Assembly: GCA_905250075.1 (NCBI GenBank)
Contig: CAJNOP010000045.1
Span: 660,155-724,154, forward strand
From: Rotaria sp. Silwood1
Lineage: Eukaryota > Rotifera > Eurotatoria > Philodinida > Philodinidae
Direction: 5' to 3'
Length of the DNA stretch: 64,000 bases
The translations under genes were made by a program, and so were the position numbers. Positions 54,181-64,000 of this stretch are shown here, piece after piece. Below the pieces are notes generated by a model. It saw only the letters and a list, made by a program, of their open reading frames with translations. It had not been told where the DNA came from and did not search any database. Within the stretch, counting starts at the first letter, position 1. Each line of letters begins with the position of its first letter.

Positions 54181-57149
54181 ATGGATCTGTTTGATGCTCC
54201 CTTTTATTGGGGACGAATAACGCGACAAGATGCTGAAGAAATTCTTGATCAATCAGGCTTAAAAAATGGTCTTTATCTTATACGAGAAAAATTTGAAGAA
54301 GCTGGTAGTTATGCCATAACATTATGTTTTTTCAAACGGTAATAAAATAAAAAGTTAAAACAAAACATAAAGAGCATATTTCATCGATTTTTTTCTATCA
54401 AAAGATTTTATCATTATCGAATTGATCGACTTTTAAATGATAATGTTATTCTTAATGGCTCACGTGCTCAAGAAAAATTTACTTTTTCAAATAATGATAT
54501 TCAATCTAATGGTCATGGTCGATCAACACGAAATTCTGAACAAATAGAATTTCCTGGACCAATGGAATTAATTAATCATTTTCAAAAACATGCTGAACGA
54601 CTTGTTACAACATTATCTATTCCATGTCAACGACCATTTGTGAGATATTCTTTGATTACTATATTTTTTGAATTATATGTTTTCTATTTTTTCTTTGATA
54701 AGAATTACAATTTTATACAATTCTGGTGTGTACCATTGCTGACTCCAGAATTATATATGAATAAAATTTTTCAAGCAGCTTCAAATACTGATGATGAAGT
54801 AAAAGAGATAAAAGAAATTGTATTATTAAAAAATTAGATTATTTCTAGATACCAATTAAAGATAAATTAACATCTAAAAGATATATTTATGAACGACGAG
54901 TATTAAAGTATTTTTATTAACAGTTTACGTTTTGTATTAATGTATAATTTAATTATTTTTCTTTTTTTTTTGAATTTAAGAACATTACATGAAAGTGAGT
55001 TATGGTTTCATTCTTGCATTGGTCGACAGGAAGCAGAAGTTCGTCTTGAAAACGCCGGTAGAAAAAATGGCCTATTTCTGTAGATATTTAATTATGTATG
55101 TATCTTTTACTTTCATCTAATATTTAGTGTACGTGAAAAACTAGTTGATAAACGATCTCGTGCTGGTTATTCATTAAGTTTATGTTTTCAACAAGAATAT
55201 CATCATTATATTATTCAGAAGACGCCAAATGACTGTTTACAAGTAGCATCAAGTAATAAATCGAGATGTATTAATCAATTTGGTAGTCTTGCTCAGGTAT
55301 GTCTAAACTAAGAAAAAGTAATGTTGCTGGTAATATATAGATATAGCTAGTTGATTTTTATCATCGAAATCATCAAGATCTTGCTTGTACTCTTCAATAT
55401 CCATGTAATCGTCCTGGTGGTAAATAAATTAAACTAATTTTCTTCAAGAATTAATTTTCCTTTTTTTTGTTTAGGATCGATACGAATCGTTCCTTATCGA
55501 ACCTTATTAGACGGTTGTTTAACCTACTTCTATTTAAAATATTTACTTATGAAATTTCTATTTTTAGTTGATAGAAATACAGAATCTGAAAGTAGTAGCA
55601 CAGATTTAAGCTCTCCAACATTACCGATGTTAAATGATCCAAATAATACTTCATCATTTGATTTCAATGTTGCGAACTCAGCATCAACATTTGACTGTGA
55701 TAATAATCATGATTCATCATTAATAGAAAATGCTTTTATCGACGAAAAATATCTGATTTTGGGCGATAAACTTGGTACGCAAAAAAAAAGTTATTTTTAA
55801 AACATCCAAATAAATGCTTCCTATACATTCTATTAACAAATATGATGTTTTCACTCAATTATAAAAGTCAGTAGACACAAAAAGTATTCTCTTTGTTTGA
55901 TTAATTATATATATGAAAGTATTTCTACAAGTATACGACCTGTCTAATGTTTTATGTTAATCTATGCATGAATATTTTTCATTGTTTTTTACATAAGTCG
56001 AGTTTTCTTGTTTTTGTAGAAACTAATTATGGAAATAAATAATAATTTATATTTATTTAGGTGAAGGTCAATTTGGTGAAGTGTATCATGGTAAATTGAT
56101 TGGAAATGATGAAAATAATAATGGTATAACAAAATATATCTTACAACACGTTGCAATAAAACAATTACGACAAACACAAAATTCATTTATTCAAGAATTA
56201 TACAATGAAGGCAAACGTATGTTGAGTTTAGATCATCCTTATATTGTTAAAATATTTGGTATATGTAAACATGAAACAACAATATCACTTGTACTTGAAT
56301 TATGTCCATATGGTGCAATGAATCGTTGGCTAAGATTAAATAAGTAATATTTTTTATTATGAAAAAAAATATGTTTAAATATAAGAATTTCGTTTGTTTT
56401 TGTTTTTTTTTCTTTGTAGAACATTTCGAATAAGTTATATTCTTAATTATATGTATCAAGTTAGTGATGGAATGAATTATTTACATGAAAAAAATATAAT
56501 TCATAGAGATTTAGCATTAAGAAATATACTGATTATGTCGAAAACTGTTTGTAAAATATCAGATTTTGGTTTATCACGTGTTCTTGGAGACAATAGATAC
56601 TATCAAGTAAATTAGGCTTCTTTAAATTATTAAAATAAAATAATATTTACTTGATTTTGTGTTCTAGATTGGACAAAATCGCCGATTACCATCAATATGG
56701 TATCCACCTGAAGTTCTCGAAACACCTTTATTTCATTCTCAAGTTGATATTTGGTCATTTGGTATTACTGTTTGGGAAGCTACATCCTATGGTCAAACAC
56801 CTTATAAACAAGTAATATGAATTTATTTATAAAAAAAATCAATTTTGTTTTTATGGATGATCAGGAACTTGAAGCAATGCAAGGTATGCTATTTGAGTCT
56901 ATATCACAAAAATTACTCAGATTTTTACGGAATGACAATCGTTTGAAACAACCATCTAATTGTCCAAACCATATTTATGATTTAATGCTCAAATGTTGGG
57001 AATATGAGTAAGGAATCATAATCTTCATTATTTTCTTTTTGATTATATATTGTTTATTAAAAATTTTCTTTTGTAGTAAACATAAGCGACCGACATTCAC
57101 TTGGATAAAACAGTACCTTAGTATATATGCTTTTTCTCAAGATTCTTAA
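54181..57149 (+). CDS. Syk/ZAP-70-like tandem-SH2 tyrosine kinase (622 aa)
   Basis: Exons: 54181-54338, 54405-54639, 54849-54907, 54981-55079, 55128-55296, 55347-55419, 55475-55513, 55568-55774, 56061-56343, 56420-56606, 56668-56811, 56865-57007 and 57077-57149; 1869 nt. SH2 domain 1 starts [15 protein letters not shown] with LIRE for the phosphotyrosine-binding Arg. A short linker follows, then SH2 domain 2 ([16 protein letters not shown]). An interdomain B of about 80 Ser/Asp/Asn-rich residues leads to the kinase: [26 protein letters not shown], paired activation tyrosines NRYYQ as in Syk/ZAP-70, and PPEV where APE is usual. Such kinases bind doubly phosphorylated ITAM-like tails. No ankyrin repeats are seen between the SH2 domains, so it is not a Shark type. 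The linker exon 54849-54907 is the least certain part. Confidence 0.87.
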
Positions 57150-59252
57150 ATGTATCAATATAATTCATTCTAATATTAAAAATATTTATATGTAACTTTT
57201 TTTTATTTATTAAAAACTAAAAACAAATGATCATTTTGAATAACTCATAATTCAAAACAAGAAAAGTTCGATAATATTAGATCATGATCTATAATAGCAA
57301 AATTTTTTATGACAGACAAAAAAAAGCCAATATAAGCAAAGACGTTCATAATATGGTGTATTGAGACTAGGTAATCAAGGAAGTAATTAAAAATAAGAAG
57401 CAAACATATTTTATGTTGAACATTTGAAATATCAGAAATAGATGACTGTATTCCTACAACAGACTGTTTATACTTTGAATTGTAGATTAAAAAAACGTGT
57501 TTGTATCTTGTGAAGATTGGTGATAGTTTTTGCAGGAGAATTTACACTAAAAAAAAATTATTGAAGAAAATAATTAGAAAAATATTTTTATTCGGAATGG
57601 AGTAGAAGTATATTTACTCAATGCAAGACTACTGCTTCTCCTTCGCGACTTTTAGAATTTCTATATTAGCCGTCTACTCAATTGATTTATCTAAAAGTAA
57701 ATTAATCCAATGCTTTGGTCTTTCATAATAACTTGAATGAATGATTTTCTTCTGTCCATGTTAGAGGGACTAACATCACTAATGTCGATTAATTTTTAAT
57801 TTAACAGCAATATAGAAATTCAAATTCGTCGATAACACATATCGATTTCATGAACATCTGAACATTAATTCGTATTCGCGAGGGACATACGGTATTGTAG
57901 ACATTTCATAGAAGGTTTACGCTAATCAAAACATTACCTATATTGAATTCAACTGCTCACATCTATGGATGATTTCTTATTCATATATACTTCTAGTTCT
58001 CCAGTATTTTACTCAAACCTAATTCTATATTTTGTCTGTAGCTTTCTAGTAGGACAAAACTACATTTTCAGAAAGTTGACAGTTATAGAAATTTTCATGA
58101 ATAAATATACTAACGAGTTTGACTGTTTTTATTTCAATATACAGAACTACCAGTTAGTTCTAATTGTATGCCACGATGTTTACAAGTTTATATACACAGA
58201 ATTAAAAGCAAAATCAATTGATGATTTATCTCAGTATTAGTTTTACTAATAATACTTTCTCATTTCATTTGTTGTACAAGTTTTCGTTTAGGAATCCGAC
58301 TATTTATAATTCCTTTTTGTAGCTATTTACAGTTGAATTTTATTATTTCATGAAGGATGAATATGAGAACTTATTGCAAACCCGTTAAGAGCTTGATGCT
58401 GATTCTTTATGTACGAAATAATCTTTAGCGGTGTATCATATTTCAGAATAGCATAGCTTTCTTTTGTTGACTACAATGATATTTATTTTAGTGTAATTAC
58501 TTGTATCATCAAGTTTTATATTGATCGAGCACCTATGAAATTTAGTTTCTATCTACATTCGCAAGTAGATTAGATCTGTCTCGAGGAATGATTTCTACAA
58601 CCATAGTATCATCTAAGGGATTTTAACATGGTACATAATAGAGACTGACTTGAAATAGTTACGAGGTATTTATGGGATTTTGGTTTCAAGTAGCTATTGT
58701 TCAATTTTTAGTATAATTTTAGTAGAAAACGTCAAATCATCACTACGGCAAAACTTCTATTTGACTCGAAATTTCAGCTCAATCGATTAACATGTGCAAG
58801 AAAACCCTAAAATTCTGGTACGTAATGGTAGAATGCAATACAATTCAAAAGGTGATTCATGTTGCAATACTCTATACATAATACGTCGATTCTCATGATG
58901 TTATGATATGTTGTAGCGCCATGAGATGATGAATTTCTTTCGTCGATCATTGCAGATCACTTCTAAAGATTTTCATTGGCATTTATTTTTTCAACAAATC
59001 AACTAACTTTTGATATTAAAATCAACTAAAACTCTGAAAATCTCACAAAAATATCATTTTCTATTTTCTTTGAGTAAATGAGGAATAAGGAGAAAATCTG
59101 CAAACAATCCTTCAATAAAGTAACGACATGTTCCCATTCTTAAAGTATGAGCAATTTTATCGTAAGAGAAACAAAACACAAAGCACTTATCGAACAATTC
59201 AAAGCAGAAACTCAGTCATCAATCAGATACTATAAATGCCAAATCAGTTCGT
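57150..59252. other. Spacer, no gene seen
   Basis: 2.1 kb between the convergent tyrosine kinase and ART-MORN genes. One open frame on the plus strand (57965-58240) has no recognisable family and unconvincing composition. No repeats stand out. Confidence 0.55.
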
Positions 59253-60764
59253 TCAGTCAACAAAAGTGCCGTTCGACCACATTCCTTCTTGAATTTTGCC
59301 ATTAGCATACGTCAATTTGCCCCTACCATGTTGTTTCCCATCTTTGAATTGCCCCTCGTAACGATCACCGTTAGCAAAAACATGGACACCTTGATCTGCT
59401 CTTATGTCATCAACCCAATCGCCTGTGTACTTGTCGTAAGTCCCTTTAGCATCAGGTGCCCAAATAAATGTACCCTTGCCGTGTCGATTGTTATCTTTAA
59501 ATTGTCCCAATAACTGGTCTTTTATTACATAAAAAGAATACTAACATAAGCTGAAGCGATTAAGAACAGACTGACGAGTGATTTGTGAATATCTCAACTC
59601 GTAACGATTGCCATTAGGCCAAATGTAAACCCCTTGTCCTGTTCTTTTGTTATCGATATAATCGCCTATGTATTTCAGACCTGCCCATCGTGAATCAGGT
59701 CCCCAAACAAATGTACCTTTGCCGTGCATATTGTTATCTTTAAATTGTCCCTCGTAGTGACTACCATCAGACCAAATAAAAACACCTTGACCTGTTCTTA
59801 CGTCATTGGCCCAGTCGCCTATGTACTTGTTACCGTCTGCATAATCCATTTTTCCTTTGCCATGCTTTTTTCCCTCCCTCAATTCTCCTTCATCATTATT
59901 CTGTAATTGCGTGTTGCTTAGCCATCTACATATGCAATAGCAACTACGCCTGTATAATATATGAATTGCTGTTTCATATCTATTACCCCATTGATCAGTA
60001 ACAATTTGAATTTGTGAAGACTGAACAGTTTTCGCTTTAGAGATAGACTCAGTTTTTGAGGGAGATGTCACTTCCATGGCATGGAACGTTGTTGTGAGTT
60101 GATCTTCGGTTTCGTCAGTAACTTCTTGTAAATGAACTACATGCATGGGTGGCTGATCAAGAGGATCACTGACTACACGAAGTCGAGTACCTGGACAAAG
60201 AATAACTTCATTTTCACTTGGGTAATTTGTATACTTGGAAATATCTTTTCCATTCACAGCTTCAATCAAAAATAATGTTGAGTTGGATCCAAGAAAATCT
60301 TTGATAATGTTAACGGTAGTTGAACATGAGCTGATGGTCCACCAAGTGAACTCATCACCTGCTTTATAGTTCTGCGCTATATTTCTTGCAGTACCACGCC
60401 ATAGATTTTTTTGAACAGTGGGTAGCTTTTGTACAGCTGTATCAAATAATTTGAGGTAACCAAACCATGGTTTCAATGTTGATCGATCTTCGGCACGAAG
60501 AGTACGATTAATTACTTGATATAAACTACTCTCACCCCATTCCATTGTGTAGAGAAAAACAGCAGCTGATTCATCTCGAGTAAGTCCATGTTCAGAAGGA
60601 AAGTGACATTCGTTTTTAGCTATTTTACTAAAACGATCTAGTTGATCAATCTGAGACGAGATTGGTTCAAGAGCTTTTTGTAAAGATAATAACTGATGCG
60701 TTAAGTAGCCGTAGACTGGTGTAAGTCGTTTTGGAGTTGATTCTATATCAGTAAAACGATACAT
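59253..60764 (-). CDS. ADP-ribosyltransferase (R-S-E type) fused to MORN repeats (484 aa)
   Basis: Exons: 60764-59576 and 59518-59253, joined across a 57-bp intron (gtcagt...aaaag); 1455 nt. Residues about 60-230 form an arginine-type mono-ADP-ribosyltransferase domain: Arg in LWRGTARN, Ser in ISSCSTT, and the catalytic E-x-E in SENEVILCPGT, in the order R, S, ExE. The C-terminal half has about seven MORN units, such as YIGDWANDVRTGQGVFIW and YEGQFKDNNMHGKGTF. The pairing suggests NAD-dependent modification of a target held at a membrane or scaffold. No signal peptide is visible. Two short non-MORN insertions interrupt the repeat array at the same point in the unit, right after the conserved YE. 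GC content and codon use differ from the other genes (less AT at third positions), which may reflect later arrival or gene conversion. Bdelloids carry many ART fusions. Confidence 0.88.
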
Positions 60765-62399
60765 ATTTCGAATGAGAATTGCTAATGTAGTGCAGATGCT
60801 TTAATACAAAAACTAACAGTCAAAATACATGCTTTTTATTTTGTTGGTACCAACACAGCTTCGAAAATGACTTATTTGTCACTTTCAACTCGTTTTTTTA
60901 TAGTCTCGATTTTTTTTCCATTCTATGAAAAAGAGAGAAACCCTTTTCCTGATGAATTTTGGAGTATGTTTGCATACCTGGCAAACGGTATACTTGTCTG
61001 CAGGCAAGGTTTTATTCTTCAGCAAAATAGAGAAAAAATAAGAATTATTTTGAAAAGAATTTTTTGTTCTCCATCATACTGAGTGGTGATTCAGTGAATG
61101 CATAAAATGGTTTTCGAGACATTAATAACAAGAGTCTTAAACACATGCGTTGTCGAATATTTAAGGCTTACACGATTTTTGATTTAAAAGATATTTGATT
61201 AAACTGATGCATTGAATATAAATCAGTAACATGTTGCACTTCAACAATTGTAACTGGTATGTTGTTCATATGAAAGTATTACTAGAATGAACTTTTCTTT
61301 ACCATTTCGATGGTTAAACTTATAGAAAAATTGATCCTCATCAAATACTCACAATAAAGTACAGATATCTATAACAACGATTTGAATGCATTTTCGTAGC
61401 CGATGCTCAACTATTTTAATGAATTGATCTGAATATGTCAGTACATAAATAAGATGTTATCAAGCGACATGACGATATTAGGAAATAGTTTGTTGAAATC
61501 ATTTAAATATTCAACATGGTGTCTAAATAGATTATGGCATTGTTCATATTTGCCTGATGGGACGAAATCTTAGTACAAGTTATAATTAGCTGATTTGTAT
61601 ATTTTCTATCATTAACAACTATTTAAAGTGCCTCTGATACAGATGAGTCTTTCGCCACATCTCTAGATATGAGTTGTTTATCTAAAAAAACCATTTTTTT
61701 CTTATCCACCTTCAAATTTATCATTGAAAATATTTTATGTTGTTCTATAAGATCCCAGTATACTTCTTTAGATATACAAAAGTCAGTAACAAGACATAAA
61801 CCTGCTGAAAAATGTTTTGTGTTCTTTTTAATTCGTCTGAACAATATTATTGTCGTCTGCCTTTTATTTGTCTTTTCTCTATTTACTGATATCAACGTAT
61901 TTTTTTGTGTGAAAAATAATAATAATAATTCTCCGGAAAACGCAGACAGCTATTTTCCGGAGTTCTACAACCTATGAGTAGCAAATCTTAAAGAATAAGA
62001 ATCATTAACAATCCCATTAAATGTAACAACGAGATGGTCTTAAGCTAGTATGAAAAACATTTCACAATTAAAGTTATTGTAACTCTATTTCCTTAACGTT
62101 GAAAAACAATTATGGACTAATCATGTTACTCATGAGCGATTGCTGAGATAATATACTGTCACAAACTTCAGCAATAAAAAAGAAGGTCGTAGTAAAAAAA
62201 AAGCAGAGAGTCCGAACGTAATCAACAACAGTCATGTGAAGGTGTTATAAAAAGGAGGAAAGAAATAAAAAACATATTTTCTTCAAGAAAATCAGGAAAA
62301 AACTGAATTACTATACTCTGCAATGCTTGATGCAGAGACAAAAGAATTTTTGTAAAATGCATGTTGTTAAAATGATTTGAGTATATTTCAAGAAATATT
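60765..62399. other. Spacer with a perfect hairpin
   Basis: 1.6 kb with no intact gene. It holds the hairpin at 61931-61962. Open frames on both strands at 61620-61980 overlap each other and look accidental. Confidence 0.5.
61931..61962. repeat. Perfect 10-bp stem hairpin
   Basis: ctccggaaaa at 61931-61940 pairs with ttttccggag at 61953-61962 across a 12-base loop. It follows a short AAT repeat and is not followed by a T-run on the plus strand. Function unknown. Confidence 0.8.
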
Positions 62400-63400
62400 T
62401 GATTATTTCGTCGATCGCTACTCCATTAGAGGATCAAGGAACACTTTTTTACATATAGCAACACGGCATTGTCATTCAGATATTATTGGATGATGGCTGC
62501 GTTACCATGCAAGTGGAAGAGTTTTGAATAATGCAGAAAAAATTCTCAAGAAATAAACTCTGATACAATGTGTAAGAAGATTTTCCGAATACTTTTCGAC
62601 CACTATCAAATACCACAGGAAATTATATTGTGGTCAACAAGCTCAAAGTATCACTGATTGAAGTTCTGATTCGTACTGAACTGCTTATCGAATTTTACAT
62701 GAAAATTATGAGCATACGACATCTTGTATCTCTGAAATACTGCTAAAGAAATTGTTGTCAAAGAAATTAGTCAAAACTATATAGATAATAATGATTTCAC
62801 TGTTGACTCAACTCGAACTTGTGTGAAAGACCTACTACTATCCTCCGTCGATGAAAACAATCCATGATCGCTAACAATAATTTACACAGTTGCTACAGGT
62901 TTATGTTTATGATTAAATACTAATTTAATTAAACCAGGTTCAAACTTTCGTTTTGTAAACACTCGATTAGCTTATTGAGACAATGAAATATCCAAAGATT
63001 TTGGTCCATATACTTATACCTCTGTTCATATCAATCATTCATTTTTCATATATAATCAGCAGACACCCACTATAATTTGTGGCATGCTATCGCTTCAAGG
63101 ATGTCAAAGTATATGAAGTGGGCAAGATTACTATCGCTGGTTTGTTTCTTTCGACGTCGAAAAATCGTGAAACCTCTAAATTGTTTTTCAGATTCGAAGA
63201 TGTCATCAATCATCCATCGGTTATTTGCATTTATAGCGTTTCTGTAATCCTCGATCAAGTCTTTAGTTTTAATCGTTAAGTAAATTTTCTGATGAAAATA
63301 AAGTCTCGATCTTACCATTTATTGCTTTCAAAATAAAAGCAGTAAGAGAAGCAACCATGAAGAAAGTAAACGTTGCACGTCTTATAAAAGAAATGCGAAC
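62400..63400 (+). pseudogene. Decayed ankyrin / ADP-ribosyltransferase gene
   Basis: Coding-like pieces lie in order on the plus strand but are broken by stops and frame changes. At about 62430-62500 one frame reads NTFLHIATRHCHSDII, an ankyrin-type repeat, and is cut by TGA shortly after. At 63079-63279 a frame contains GLFLSTSKNR and SVICIYSV, typical of the Ser motif and core strand of eukaryotic ART domains. It then hits a stop, and the adjacent frame continues with FSDENKVSILPF, corresponding to the catalytic Glu region, with the second Glu of ExE replaced by Lys. Internal stops also occur between the pieces. So this is an inactivated relative of the ART family, not a functional gene. 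It points away from the intact ART-MORN gene 1.6 kb to its left. Confidence 0.55.
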
Positions 63401-63840
63401 TAGTCGATTGTAAACCCAATTCAAGATGAAACACATGTGATATCTCTTGACACGTGTACATTACTCCCTCATTTTACTGTTTTCATAGATATGATATTTA
63501 ATATGAAAAACCAAAACTACAATTTTATTTCAGTTTAAAAAACAAGTAACGCTCGTCTGTGTGACTTGCTTGACCATCGACTGAATATTTGACTGTTTTG
63601 GTATTATATACTGCTCTACAGCGCTAAAAAAACTAGTATCCATGGTTTGAACAAGGTTGCGTGTGAGTGTGGATATTTATATCTGCATCAGTGTCGTTCT
63701 AAACAATACCATACGCGTCTGTGTGATACTTTTTGCCATAAATTCATCCAATCAAACCGATACCCACACAGTAATACTCAACGAAAATCTATATAAACCG
63801 CACTAAAACAGCAGTATCCACACTCTCCAAGAAAAGAGAT
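63401..63840. other. Right-end non-coding DNA with GT-rich motifs
   Basis: No gene. Several gtgtgagtgtgg and ccacactc-type words appear (63660-63680, 63815-63830) before the dense GT/AC patch. Confidence 0.5.
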
Positions 63841-63956
63841 TAGGGTGTGGGGTGTGAGTGTGAGTGTGGATGTGGGTGTGACTGTATGGATATCTTCAAC
63901 AACACCCACACCCTACACTCACCCATACTAACACGCACCCACTCCCACACCCTAGT
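63841..63956. repeat. GT-rich / AC-rich inverted repeat, telomere-like
   Basis: The left half is almost pure G/T with words such as tagggtgtggggtgtgag and gatgtgggtgtgac. The right half is A/C with acacccacaccctac and ccacaccctag. The halves pair as an imperfect hairpin whose outer ends are tagggtgtgg and ccacaccctag. Bdelloid telomeric repeats are reported as TGTGGG-like, so this may be interstitial telomere-type DNA or the end of a telomere-associated element. Confidence 0.6.
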
Positions 63957-64000
63957 TATAGGCAATATTCGTGAGCTCATTAATTTTTTGTCTACATTTA

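Noticed and set aside
56877-56930. Possible 37-bp intron (gtatgc...cag) in the tyrosine kinase C-lobe exon
   Set aside because: Removing it would shift the frame of the conserved sequence that follows, while reading through keeps it open.
59508-59597. ART-MORN gene read as truncated by a stop, with a separate small MORN gene following
   Set aside because: A 57-bp gt-ag intron joins both parts in frame, so one gene explains the data.

Overview
The window is an AT-rich animal nuclear contig. All genes are protein-coding, with mostly short (about 45-70 bp) GT-AG introns and simple-sequence-rich spacers. The best fit is a bdelloid rotifer (Adineta/Rotaria type). The reasons are compact introns in very AT-rich DNA, an arginine-type ADP-ribosyltransferase (ART) fused to MORN repeats plus a decayed ankyrin-ART gene (families expanded in bdelloids), and a GT-rich telomere-like patch at the right end. 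This assignment is inference; no rRNA or mitochondrial marker is present.

Layout from left to right. 0.7-9.7 kb: two tandem NEK-family kinases on the minus strand, with a 100-base assembly gap in a long intron. 9.7-14.4 kb: gene-free spacer. 14.4-23.2 kb: two tandem mitochondrial pyruvate-dehydrogenase-kinase-like genes (+). 24.7-30.0 kb: three Rap-type small GTPases (-). 31.3-32.5 kb: a small Mps1/TTK-like kinase (+) with a possible N-myristoylation start. 32.7-35.2 kb: POLR1C/RPAC1, the shared subunit of RNA polymerases I and III (+). 35.6-41.5 kb: a RasGRP-type guanine-nucleotide exchange factor (-). 41.5-50.3 kb: gene desert holding foldback elements. 50.3-52.5 kb: an eight-pass fuseless-like membrane protein (+). 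54.2-57.1 kb: a tandem-SH2 Syk/ZAP-70-like tyrosine kinase (+). 59.3-60.8 kb: the ART-MORN gene (-). 62.4-63.4 kb: ankyrin-ART pseudogene (+). The end carries a GT/AC-rich inverted repeat.

I rebuilt the exon structures by hand from splice sites, phase and family conservation. Every reconstructed CDS sums to a multiple of three with no internal stop. Exon lists are in the evidence fields. Many genes are signalling proteins: five protein kinases, three Rap GTPases and a likely Rap/Ras activator within about 17 kb of them. Two gene families are tandem pairs and one is a tandem trio, so local duplication has shaped the region.

Non-coding structure is dominated by long imperfect inverted repeats (at least nine). 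One is a textbook MITE-like element with 276-bp arms and a 5-bp candidate target duplication. I saw no tRNA, rRNA, CRISPR array or intact autonomous transposon. No clear new molecular system is visible. The most unusual items are the fold-back elements, the ART-MORN insertions and the telomere-like right end.
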